Shown here in pieces: positions 55,701 through 64,000 of a stretch of DNA of 64,000 bases. The notes below the pieces were generated by a model. That model was given only the letters and a program-made list of their open reading frames with translations. It was not told the DNA's origin and ran no database searches. A program made the translations under genes and the position numbers. Within the stretch, counting starts at the first letter, position 1. Each line of letters begins with the position of its first letter. The stretch is from Prosapia bicincta (lineage: Eukaryota > Arthropoda > Insecta > Hemiptera > Cercopidae), in assembly GCA_036971475.1 (NCBI GenBank), contig JBAIZL010000006.1, positions 91,743,046 through 91,807,045 on the forward strand, given 5' to 3'.

Positions 55701-58015
55701 GCAATTGTCATATATTTGCTCTAAAAAAAATGCATGAATTATAGTTCATGGATTTTGCGATTTCTACAAAAAATGGATTTCTCATTTAAAAAGCATTAAT
55801 AACGTAGAATCGACCATAGATTCGCATTGTGCACTTAGAATTGAACTATAATAAGTATTATAGGAGCTATGGCAATCGTCATATATTTGCTGTAAAAAAA
55901 ATGCATGAATTATAGTTCATGGATATTGCGATTTCTACAAAAAATGGATTTCTTATTTAAAATGCATAAATAACGTAGAATCGACCATAGATTCGCATTG
56001 TGCACTTAGAATTGAACTATAATAAGTATTATAGGAGCTATCGCAATTGTCATATATTTGCTCTAAAAAAAATGCATGAATTATAGTTCATGGATTTTGC
56101 GATTTCTACAAAAAATGGATTTCTCATTTAAAAAGCATTAATAACGTAGAATCGACCATAGATTCGCATTGTGCACTTAGAATTGAACTATAATAAGTAT
56201 TATAGGAGCTATGGCAATCGTCATATATTTGCTGTAAAAAAAATGCATGAATTATAGTTCATGGATATTGCGATTTCTACAAAAAATGGATTTCTTATTT
56301 AAAATGCATAAATAACGTAGAATCGACCATAGATTCGCATTATGCACTTAGAAGTGAACTATAATAAGTATTATAGGAGCTATGGCAATTGTCATATATT
56401 TGCTCTATAAAAAATGCATGAATTATAGTTCATGGATTTTGCGATTTCTACAAAAAATGGATTTCTCATTTAAAATGCATTAATCACGTAGAATCGACCA
56501 TAGATTCGCATTGTGCACTTAGAATTGAACTATAATAAGTATTATAGGAGCTATGGCAATTGTCATATATTTGCTCTAAAAAAAATGCATGAATTATAGT
56601 TCATGGATTTTGCGATTTCTACAAAAAATGGATTTCTCATTTAAAATGCATTAATAACGTAGAATCGACCATAGATTCGCATTGTTCACTTAGAATTGAA
56701 CTGTAATAAGTATTATAGGAGCTATCGCAATTGTCATATATTTGCTCTAAAAAAAATGCATGAATTATAGTTCATGGATTTTGCGATTTCTACAAAAAAT
56801 GGATTTCTCATTTAAAATGCATTAATAACGTAGAATCGACCATAGATTCGCATTGTGCACTTAGAATTGAACTATAATAAGTATTATAGGAGCTATGGCA
56901 ATTGTCATATATTTGCTCTAAAAAAAATGCATGAATTATAGATCATGGATTTTGCGATTTCTACAAAAAATGGATTTCTCATTTGAAATGCATTATTAAC
57001 GTAGAATCGACCATAGATTCGCATTGTGCACTTAGAATTGAACTATAATAAGTATTATAGGAGCTATGGCAATTGTCATATATTTGCTCTAAAAAAAAAT
57101 GCATGAATTATAGTTCATGGATTTTGCGATTTCTACAAAAAATGGATTTCTCATTTAAAATGCATTAATAACGTAGAATCGACCATAGATTCGCATTGTG
57201 CACTTAGAATTGAACTATAATAAGTATTATAGGAGCTATGGCAATTGTCATATATTTGCTCTAAAAAAATGCATGAATTATAGTTCATGGATTTTGCGAT
57301 TTCTACAAAAAATGGATTTCTCATTTAAAATGCATTAATAACGTAGAATCGACCATAGATTCGCATTGTGCACTTAGAATTGAACTATAATAAGTATTAT
57401 AGGAGCTATCGCAATTGTCATATATTTGCTCTTAAAAAAATGCATGAATTAGAGTTCATGGATTTTGCGATTTCTACAAAAAATGGATTTCTCATTTAAA
57501 ATGCATTAATAACGTAGAATCGACCATAGATTCGCATTGTGCACTTAGAATTGAACTATAATAAGTATTATAGGAGCTATGGCAATTGTCATATATTTGC
57601 TCTAAAAAAAATGCATGAATTATAGTTCATGGATTTTGCGATTTCTACAAAAAATGGATTTCTCATTTAAAATGCATTAATAACGTAGAATCGACCATAG
57701 ATTCGCTTTGTGCACTTAGAATTGAACTATAATAAGTATTATAGGAGCTATGGCAATTGTCATATATTTGCTCTAAAAAAAATGCATGAATTATAGTTCA
57801 TGGATTTTGCGATTTCTACAAAAATGGATTTCTCATTTAAAATGCATTAATAACGTAGAATCGACCATAGATTCGCATTGTGCACTTAGAATTGAACTAT
57901 AATAAGTATTATAGGAGCTATCGCAATTGTCATATATTTGCTCTAAAAAAAATGCATGAATTATAGTTCATGGATTTTGCGATTTCTACAAAAAATGGAT
58001 TTCTCATTTAAAATG
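52700..58015 (+). repeat. Satellite domain F with a 13-monomer, 2,222-bp duplication
   Basis: About 53,745-55,790 matches about 55,967-58,012 at a constant 2,222 bases. Shared private variants are GGCAATCGTC with GCTGTAAAA (53,991 and 56,213), GAAGTGAAC (about 54,130 and 56,352), TAATCACGTAG, GTTCACTTAG with GAACTGTAAT (54,461 and 56,683), GCTTTGTGCAC, and a one-base-pair-type shortening CTACAAAAATGG (55,591 and 57,813). The GCTGTAAAA monomer also occurs at 52.8 and 55.9 kb, so part of the unit was copied more than once. Confidence 0.86.
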
Positions 58016-60515
58016 CATTAATAACGTAGAATCGACCATAGATTCGCATTGTGCACTTAGAATTGAACTATAATAAGTATTATAGGAGCTATGGCAATTG
58101 TCATATATTTGCTCTAAAAAAAATGCATGAATTATAGATCATGGATTTTGCGATTTCTACAAAAAATGGATTTCTCATTTGAAATGCATTATTAACGTAG
58201 AATCGACCATAGATTCGCATTGTGCACTTAGAATTGAACTATAATAAGTATTATAGGAGCTATGGCAATTGTCATATATTTGCTCTAAAAAAAAATGCAT
58301 GAATTATAGTTCATGGATTTTGCGATTTCTACAAAAAATGGATTTCTCATTTAAAATGCATTAATAACGTAGAATCGACCATAGATTCGCATTGTGCACT
58401 TAGAATTTAACTATAATAAGTATTATAGGAGCTATGGCAATTGTCATATATTTGCTCTAAAAAAATGCATGAATTATAGTTCATGGATTTTGCGATTTCT
58501 ACAAAAAATGGATTTCTCATTTAAAATGCATTAATAACGTAGAATCGACCATAGATTTGCATTGTGCACTTAGAATTGAACTATAATAAGTATTATAGGA
58601 GCTATGGCAATTGTCATATATTTGCTCTAAAAAAAATGCATGAATTATAGTTCATGGATTTTGCGATTTCTACAAAAAATGGATTTCTCATTTGAAATGC
58701 ATTAATAACGTAGAATCGACCATAGATTTGCATTGTGCACTTAGAATTGAACTATAATAAGTATTATAGGAGCTATGGCAATTGTCATATATTTGCTCTA
58801 AAAAAAATGCATGAAATATAGTTCATGGATTTTGCGATTTCTACAAAAAATGGATTTCTCATTTAAAATGCATTAATAACGTAGAATCGACCATAGATTC
58901 GCATTGTGCACTTAGAATTGAACTATAATAAGTATTATAGGAGCTATGGCAATTGTCATATATTTGCTCTAAAAAAAATGCATGAATTATAGTTCATGGA
59001 TTTTGCGATTTCTACAAAAAATGGATTTCTCATTTAAAATGCATTAATAACGTAGAATCGACCATAGATTCGCATTGTGCACTTAGAATTTAACTATAAT
59101 ATGTATTATAGGAGCTATGGCAATTGTCATATATTTGCTCTAAAAAAAATGCATGAATTATAGTTCATGGATTTTGCGATTTCTACAAATAATTGATTTC
59201 TCATTTAAAATGCATTAATAACGTAGAATCGACCATAGATTCGCATTGTGCACTTAGAATTGAACTATAATAAGTATTATAGGAGCTATCGCAATTGTCA
59301 TATATTTGCTCTAAAAAAAAATGCATGAATTATAGTTCATGGATTTTGCGATTTCTACAAAAAATGGATTTCTCATTTGAAATGCATTAATAACGTAGAA
59401 TCGACCATAGATTCGCATTGTGCACTTAGAATTGAACTATAATAAGTATTATAGGAGCTATCGCAATTGTCATATATTTGCTCTAAAAAAAATGCATGAA
59501 TTATAGTTCATGGATTTTGCGATTTCTACAAAAAATGGATTTCTCATTTAAAATGCATTAATAACGTAGAATCGACCATAGATTCGCATTGTGCACTTAG
59601 AATTGAACTATAATAAGTATTATAGGAGCTATCGCAATTGTCATATATTTGCTCTAAAAAAAATGCATCAATTATAGTTCATGGATTTTGCTATTTCTAC
59701 AAAAAATGGATTTCTCATTTAAAATGCATTAATAACGTAGAATCGACCATAGATTTGCATTGTGCACTTAGAATTGAACTATAATAAGTATTATAGGAGC
59801 TATGGCAATTGTCATATATTTGCTCTAAAAAAAATGCATCAATTATAGTTCATGGATTTTGCTATTTCTACAAAAAATGGATTTCTCATTTAAAATGCAT
59901 TAATAACGTAGAATCGACCACAGATTCGCATTGTGCACTTAGAATTGAACTATAATAAGTATTATAGGAGCTATGGCAATTGTCATATATTTGCTCTAAA
60001 AAAAATGCATGAATTATAGTTCATGGATTTTGCGATTTCTACAAAAAATGGATTTCTCATTTAAAATGCATTAATAACGTAGAATCGACCATAGATTCGC
60101 ATTGTGCACTTAGAATTGAACTATAATAAGTATTATAGGAGCTATGGCAATTGTCATATATTTGCTCTAAAAAAAATGCATGAATTATAGATCATGGATT
60201 TTGCGATTTCTACAAAAAATGGATTTCTCATTTGAAATGCATTAATAACGTAGAATCGACCATAGATTCGCATTGTGCACTTAGAATTGAACTATAATAA
60301 GTATTATAGGAGCTATGGCAATTGTCATATATTTGCTCTAAAAAACAATGCATGAATTATAGTTCATGGATTTTGCGATTTCTACAAAAAATGGATTTCT
60401 CATTTAAAATACATTAATAACGTAGAATCGACCATAGATTCGCATTGTGCACTTAGAATTGAACTATAATAAGTATTATAGGAGCTATGGCAATTGTCAT
60501 ATATTTGCTCTTAAA
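58015..60515 (+). repeat. Terminal satellite domain up to the array edge
   Basis: Ordinary monomers continue to the end of the array, with variants shared with domain E (AGATCATGG, CATCAATT with GCTATTTC). The last complete dyads and the TTTGCTC of the final monomer are still intact at about 60,511. Monomers do not visibly degrade toward the edge, unlike many satellite borders where the outermost copies are the most diverged. Confidence 0.8.
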
Positions 60516-60530
60516 AATAAGGTGTTACAT
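60505..60530 (+). other. Right edge of the satellite array
   Basis: The monomer is intact through TTTGCTCT at about 60,511. The expected A-run and ATGCATGAATT are then replaced by TAAAAATAAGG and TGTTACATATAA, with no later return to satellite. The break is within a monomer, about half way through. TGTTACA is a plausible LTR terminus, so the edge may be the insertion point of the retroelement described next. The short TAAAAATAAGG link is unassigned. Confidence 0.85.
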
Positions 60531-60878
60531 ATAAATTCATTTATATATTTGATTTTTATTCAATAATTATATCGTTCCAATATAAAAGAAAATTTTTGTT
60601 TTATTCGTGCTCATTGTGAAGTTAGCATAGATGGTAGCACCCCTAGCGGGTAAAAATGTAAAATATCGTACGAGTTGGTAGCTTAACTAAAAAAAACTCA
60701 CATCACCTCATGTGACGTAACATGGTCTGATATCGCATGATCTGACGGACCAATCAAAATATTCGAAATAATAATCGAGGGTGGGAATGTTCCGGTAGCT
60801 TGTACCTTCAGAAGGCCCACTTCTCAAAAGGTCTCCGAACGAGACGCACGTGATGGCATTTCGGACGTAACTTAGAAA

Positions 60879-60886
60879 TTTATAAG
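60879..60886 (+). promoter_or_regulatory. Possible TATA-like element in the LTR
   Basis: TTTATAAG lies about 356 bases into the candidate LTR, with a CRE-like TGACGTAA at 60,713-60,720 upstream. Many insect gypsy-like LTRs use initiator promoters instead, so this is a weak call based on the motif alone. Confidence 0.25.
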
Positions 60887-61421
60887 CTTCCAGTATTCAA
60901 AATTTAAGATGTCAAGGCCGGTACCGAATTTTATTAACGCAACAAAAGAAGAAGTCAGAAGCGATAATTTATGTTTTTCAAACAAATAAAGGTTTATATA
61001 ATTTTTGTTTAAGTGCGCGGATTTGCAAGAGCGATGTGTTAAGTGATTAGTGATTCCAAAAGCCAAGGGAAATGCTTAATATGTGTTAAAGTGTTTTTTA
61101 AAATAAATAATGTGCACAAGCAGGTACGTTTTAGATAATAATAAAGAGAAAATGTATTTTAATGTTAACTAAGTAGAATTTTAAATGATAAACGGTTAAC
61201 ACATGAACGGTAGAAATTGTCCTTCGAATATTCATTTCTAAAAATTCAATTGAAAATATTAAGTTACTATCTTGTCGATATATATAAATTTTAAAGTTCA
61301 ATAAGTAATTAAAATGTATGGAATAATTAGCAGTAATTAAAAGATAATTACTCGACATATTGCTGTCTTTTGTTCTACTGTAATTTGTCACTGATTAATA
61401 AATTGTATAACTGTGTAATTT

Positions 61422-61630
61422 AAAGCCCTGATATATTTTCATTCCCAAGTAACCTAGTTCTACCTTCCAATGATATCGGAAGATCGTTTACAGAAAGACA
61501 TTATTATGCCTGGCTGGAAACGGAGAACTAGATAGAGCCCTGGGTAAGTGAGGTAATTAAGTTGTTAATTAGTAATTAACATAAATTTTTAATAAAGCCC
61601 TTATATAATCATATCCCAAGTAACCTAGTC
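61422..61630 (+). repeat. Internal LTR direct repeat, ~38 bp, 172 bp apart
   Basis: AAAGCCCTGATATATTTTCA followed by a CCCAAGTAACCTAGT core at 61,422-61,458 is echoed by AAAGCCCTTATATAATCATA and the same core at 61,594-61,629. An AATAAA signal lies on or just upstream of each (61,397 and 61,591). It looks like a tandem duplication of the polyadenylation/U5 part of the LTR. The 172-bp spacing resembles the satellite period, but the sequence is unrelated. Confidence 0.7.
61591..61596 (+). terminator. AATAAA polyadenylation signal in the LTR
   Basis: AATAAA lies 41 bases before the proposed LTR end and immediately before the AAAGCCC repeat. The position fits an R/U5 boundary. A second AATAAA lies at 61,397-61,402 ahead of the other repeat copy. 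Confidence 0.4.
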
Positions 61631-61639
61631 CGTTACAAA

Positions 61640-61657
61640 TGCGCGACTCTGCTAGAA
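61640..61657 (+). other. Possible degenerate tRNA primer-binding site
   Basis: TGCGCGACTCTGCTAGAA starts two bases after the proposed LTR end. Primer-binding sites in this class usually begin TGG and pair with a tRNA 3' end. This one resembles the TGGCGC... serine-type sites only loosely, with mismatches, so it is a positional call. Confidence 0.3.
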
Positions 61658-61870
61658 TTTAAATTACTGCTGTTTTTTTTTGTTGTTTTCTAAAATGTAA
61701 GTCTTATACTCTGCTAATTTTCGAAAAATTTATTAATTAAAAAGTTGAATGATAATTACTGCTAACGAATTCCAAGGATTAATGCCATTCATGTGTTAAT
61801 TATTTAAGTTGTGCAGCCCTCCTTAAAAATACTCGTCAGTGTGTAGTAAAGTTATTTTCCAATAAATAAA

Positions 61871-61951
61871 ATGTCTAGCGATTTAAAAATAAAGAAGTTG
61901 GTAAAAGACGAATTAATTTTCGAACAAAAAAATTATAAATGTAAAGTTTAA
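61871..61951 (+). pseudogene. Gag-like N-terminal remnant (26 codons)
   Basis: An ATG about 234 bases after the proposed LTR opens 26 codons before a TAA. The peptide begins MSSDLKIKKLVKDELIFE, followed by a lysine-rich tail ending KCKV. A short N-terminal segment with a K-L-x-K-D-E-L-I pattern resembles, as I recall it, the start of some insect Ty3/gypsy Gag proteins; a database search would be needed to confirm. Downstream sequence is full of stops and I could not follow Gag further. The remaining ~200 bases to the protease motif cannot hold a full Gag, so the gene is truncated as well as broken. Confidence 0.45.
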
Positions 61952-62149
61952 AACGGACAGTACAGTATATGTAATAAGAAAGATAGCCAAAGACAAAAAT
62001 TTGTAAAGCCGATCCTGTTAATTTAATGTATTGGATAAGTAAAGTTTCTCAGAGAAATTCAAAGTAAATGTTTAAAAATCATTTTAAGTTAATGAAGGAA
62101 ACAAAATTGTTATGGTACTTACAATAAAATTTGAATTAAGTAGTCAAAT

Positions 62150-62248
62150 AAATTAATTCTTGTAAAGTCAAATAAAATTCAAATACGCTGTAATGTTTTA
62201 TTGGACACTGGAGTTTCAATAAATATAATAAAAAAGAATTGTTTTTAA
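62150..62248 (+). pseudogene. Retropepsin (aspartic protease) remnant of a retrotransposon pol
   Basis: A 32-codon open stretch between stops contains V-L-L-D-T-G-V-S-I-N-I-I-K, the active-site signature of retroviral-type proteases (hydrophobic pair, D-T-G, then a hydrophobic strand). The aspartate is encoded at 62,204-62,206. A stop at 62,246 cuts it off about 14 residues after the DTG, well short of the roughly 100 residues of a working domain, and the flap region is not recognisable. It lies downstream of the gag-like start on the same strand, as expected for a Ty3/gypsy-type element. It is clearly non-functional. Confidence 0.75.
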
Positions 62249-62249
62249 A

Positions 62250-62400
62250 CACTGTCAAAATTAAAGTAAGTTAAATTAAAAAAATATTTTTTTTTAATGT
62301 CAAGTAAAGTTTTTAATAGCAGAATAGTTAGAATGTAAAATGTTAGATGACCTAAATGATTTTTTAAAAGGATAAAAAATTTTAAAGAACATTTAATAAT
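62250..62400. other. AT-rich stretch, nothing recognised
   Basis: Between the protease remnant and the duplicated segment there is AT-rich sequence with stops in all frames. Reverse transcriptase and RNase H would lie here in an intact element, but I see no recognisable trace, and the distance is far too short for them, so they appear to be deleted. Confidence 0.5.
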
Positions 62401-62785
62401 AATGATTTGAATAAAGTCTTTTTTTTGTTGTGAACAATTAGCTGTATGTAATTCCTAAATTAAAGTATGGGATTTAATTTAAGAACAAAGTTAGTGAATT
62501 TTCAAAGTATGGGATTTGAAATTCAGAAAGGGTTAAGATGTACTGAAGATGTATAAGATAACAAAGATGTTATAAGACAATGGTACAGGCTTAAAATTTT
62601 GCCAAGTGAGTGTAAAAATTGTATAGACAATGGTGTCGTGAAACAATGAACTCAGGGGCAAATGTGGTAAATTGGGTGGCTTACAAGAAGTGAGCAGGTT
62701 TATACAGCTAGATTAGAGGTTAGGATTGTTCACATAATATGAGACAAATTTAAAGAAAATTTAAGTAAAAGATATTTCAAAGAAC
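62401..62785 (+). repeat. Diverged direct duplication, copy 1 (~385 bp)
   Basis: This segment aligns in order with 63,429-63,810 at an offset of about 1,030 bases. Shared blocks are TGA(T/A)TTGAA with TAAAGTC, AGCTGTAT, AAAGTATGGGATTTGATTT-like text, a second ATGGG(A/T)TTTGAAAT, TATAAGATGTAC, AATGTGGTAAAT with GTGGCTTACA, and GGTTAGG(A/T)TTGTT followed by GAGACAA. Differences and indels are frequent, so the copying is old. It contains no open frame of note. It could be part of an LTR, a terminal non-coding region, or pol remnant; I cannot decide. Confidence 0.75.
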
Positions 62786-62880
62786 TCTTGTAATTTTAAT
62801 CTTAAACCAAAATGTGAAGTAGCATTAAATAGTATAAAAAACGATGTATGGTTAATAATTTAAACTCAAAGGAATATTAA

Positions 62881-63068
62881 AGTAAATTGGCTATAAAATA
62901 TGAAGGTCTATATAAAATATTGTAAATTTTTTTTAATCATGTGTCTGTACTGTTCCAATAAGGTAATAATTTTAATAATATAGAAGAGCTCACATAAAAC
63001 GATTAAAATTGAAACAGAGACATTCTGAAAGGGGTAGGTTATTTAGTAAACGAATAAAAGAGTATTAA
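62881..63068 (+). pseudogene. Possible integrase C-terminal remnant
   Basis: Two short pieces suggest the end of a Ty3/gypsy integrase. At about 62,881-62,922 the frame reads S-K-L-A-I-K-Y-E-G-L-Y-K-I-L, like the K-W/Y-E-G-P-Y-K-I motif of the SH3-like C-terminal domain. At about 62,979-63,068 another frame reads R-A-H-I-K-R-L-K-L-K-Q, like the V-H-V-x-R-L-K end of that domain. Stops and a frame change separate them. The spacing (about 70 bases) fits one domain. The call rests on short motifs only. Confidence 0.4.
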
Positions 63069-63125
63069 AAGTTAAAGTTGGAAGAAATTCAAGCTATTGT
63101 TTAATTTTTAAAAGGGGAATTGTTT

Positions 63126-63145
63126 AATAAGGAGAATGGGAGGTG
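63126..63145 (+). other. Purine-rich tract, possible polypurine tract before a second LTR
   Basis: AATAAGGAGAATGGGAGGTG is nearly all purine and is followed by TGCCTTGATATGC. It lies about 60 bases after the integrase-like remnant, where a plus-strand primer tract and 3' LTR would be expected. The sequence after it does not match the LTR candidate at 60,523, so the two would belong to different elements, or one call is wrong. Confidence 0.35.
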
Positions 63146-63420
63146 CCTTGATATGCAATTTTACAAAATCATGACGACACATTTACATAATTGCGTGTCG
63201 AAAGGGCCCAATGACATGCAATTACACACTACTACACGAGATAGAGACGACAAAAATCTCAAAATACACATTACTACACGAGCAGACTAAAACACTTGAC
63301 CAAAAATTGTATATGAATGTACAGTCCTAGTTTCTGTTTAGTTTCATTTCTTATTTTATAATTGCAAGAGCTTAATCAAAATTTAAAATGAAATTATTAT
63401 AGTAATGTTTAAATGAAATT
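63144..63420 (+). other. Unassigned flank with short repeats; possible start of another LTR
   Basis: This stretch is less AT-rich than its surroundings and has no open frame. It holds an inverted pair CGACAC (63,175-63,180) / GTGTCG (63,195-63,200) and a short direct repeat ACTACTACACGAG (about 63,227) / ATTACTACACGAG (about 63,269). ATGCAATT also occurs at about 63,153 and 63,216. If the purine tract before it is real, this would be LTR sequence; no second copy is available to test that. Confidence 0.3.
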
Positions 63421-63428
63421 ATAAGAAT

Positions 63429-63810
63429 AATGAATTGAAGTAAAGTCCTTTTTGAGTCAACACCTAGCTGTATAGTTTTTAAATCAAAGTATGGGATTTG
63501 ATTTAAAAATAAGGTATTTGGATTCAAAATATGGGTTTTGAAATCCAGGGTTTTTTTTGGTATAAGATGTACGAATGTTGTAAAAATAACACAGAGTAGT
63601 TATAAAGCAATGGTGCAATCTTAGTTTGTAAATTGAGAGAGAATTTCTGAGAAAATACACAGCGTCGTTTAAATGTGGTAAATTTGTGGCTTACAGGGAG
63701 TAAGCAGTTTTGCAGATCCCAGGCAGGGGACTGTGATAAATACGGCTAGTAGGTTAGGTTTGTTGACACAAAAAGAGACAATTTCGAAGAAAATTTAATT
63801 AATAGATGAT
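63429..63810 (+). repeat. Diverged direct duplication, copy 2 (~380 bp)
   Basis: This is the partner of 62,401-62,785, sharing the same ordered blocks: TAAAGTC, AGCTGTAT, two ATGGG(A/T)TTTG(A)A motifs, TATAAGATGTAC, AATGTGGTAAAT, GTGGCTTACA, GGTTAGGTTTGTT and GAGACAA. It carries an extra GATCCCAGGCAGGGG-like insertion near 63,716 that copy 1 lacks. If the two are parts of LTRs of one element, the 640 bases between them would be what remains of its interior. Confidence 0.75.
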
Positions 63811-64000
63811 TTGAAGGATTTTTAACAAAGAAATAATTTGTTTGAAAATTAATAAGAAATTGAAAGAGTAAAGAATTTAAAAATTGAAAAGATATAAATT
63901 TGTATTCATAAAAGTTTATGAAACAGAATGTTGACAAGAAGTTTTAGTAAAAGTAATTAAAGTATGTGATATTTTAAAAAGTTTTAAAACGTGAAATGTG
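63811..64000. other. AT-rich flank to the window end, nothing recognised
   Basis: The sequence is A-rich with short open stretches only, and no motif or repeat is recognised. It may continue the decayed retroelement. Confidence 0.5.

Larger units (their letters stand above)
1..60515 (+). repeat. 171-bp AT-rich satellite DNA array, about 354 head-to-tail monomers
   Basis: The same unit recurs every 170-172 bases from base 1 to about 60,515, always in the same orientation. Seen directly: adjacent copies start at 1, 173 and 344, and a consensus counted by hand is 171 bases with 49 G/C. Copies differ by a few substitutions and by the length of an A-run (usually 7-9) in mid-monomer. No transposon, gene or strand switch interrupts the array. 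In families of this kind such arrays form centromeric or pericentromeric heterochromatin; that role is inferred here. The left end lies outside the window. I do not recognise the family by name. Confidence 0.98.
60523..61637 (+). mobile_element. Candidate ~1.1-kb LTR of a Ty3/gypsy-type retrotransposon
   Basis: The segment begins TGTTACAT directly at the satellite edge and ends CCGTTACA at 61,637, giving the TG...CA termini usual for LTRs. It is followed three bases later by a possible primer-binding site, then a gag-like start at 61,871 and a retropepsin motif at 62,204, the normal 5' LTR-gag-protease order. Inside are a TATA-like TTTATAAG at 60,879 and AATAAA signals at 61,397 and 61,591. 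No second copy of this LTR is in the window, so it cannot be verified by LTR pairing. The matching termini are direct (TGTTACA/CGTTACA) rather than a long inverted repeat, so the boundaries are tentative. Confidence 0.5.

Noticed and set aside
1..60515. Primate alpha satellite, because of the 171-bp period
   Set aside because: Only the length matches. The sequence lacks the alpha-satellite consensus, and the flank and base composition do not suggest a primate.
1..60515. CRISPR array
   Set aside because: The whole 171-bp unit is conserved; there are no unique spacers between short repeats, and the flank is eukaryotic retroelement DNA.
60872..61391. Two minus-strand open frames of 64 and 86 codons in the candidate LTR
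   Set aside because: Low-complexity Asn/Ile/Leu-rich peptides expected by chance in AT-rich DNA; no motif recognised, and they run against the direction of the retroelement.
62710..63760. Telomere-like TTAGG motif in GGTTAGG at about 62,718 and 63,752
   Set aside because: A single motif in each of two duplicated segments, not a tandem run, so it gives no evidence of a telomere.
63746..63937. Minus-strand 63-codon open frame
   Set aside because: Phe/Asn/Leu-rich chance product of A-rich sequence; it overlaps the duplicated segment, whose other copy does not keep the frame.

Overview
The window is almost entirely one AT-rich tandem satellite array with a short retroelement-derived flank at its right end. 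Positions 1 to about 60,515 hold roughly 354 head-to-tail copies of a ~171-bp monomer (about 29% GC by hand count of the consensus). All copies I read lie in the same orientation, and I saw no gene or unrelated insertion inside the array. The array is already in progress at base 1, so its left end is outside the window. From about 60,516 to 64,000 the sequence becomes non-repetitive, AT-rich DNA with decayed LTR-retrotransposon pieces: a candidate ~1.1-kb LTR, a gag-like start, a retropepsin DTG motif, traces resembling an integrase C-terminus, a purine tract and a ~385-bp diverged duplication. No intact protein-coding gene, tRNA, rRNA or CRISPR array was found.

The organism is a eukaryote. 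A long homogeneous satellite with higher-order repeats beside a degenerate Ty3/gypsy-type element is typical of pericentromeric or other constitutive heterochromatin. The AT richness and the style of the retroelement suggest an arthropod, most likely an insect, but this is inference. I do not recognise the satellite family. Its 171-bp length equals that of primate alpha satellite, but the sequence is different.

The array is a mosaic of domains set by shared diagnostic variants. About 1-14.6 kb: several families, including a 5-monomer ~855-bp unit. About 14.6-15.3 kb: irregular monomers. About 15.3-31.5 kb: long higher-order units of 15 monomers (2,560 bp) and 18 monomers (~3,073 bp). About 31.5-39.9 kb: a 19-monomer (3,247-bp) duplication preceded by a monomer missing about half its length. 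About 39.9-42.4 kb: a 4-monomer (685-bp) unit. About 42.4-52.7 kb: 5-monomer (855-bp) and 7-monomer (~1,196-bp) units. About 52.7-58.0 kb: a 13-monomer (2,222-bp) duplication. About 58.0-60.5 kb: ordinary monomers up to the edge.

The monomer is rich in inverted repeats, and some variants turn near-palindromes into perfect ones. The array probably acts, if at all, through chromatin or DNA structure rather than a protein. Coordinates of higher-order units come from matching rare variants by eye and are good to a few tens of bases at their edges.
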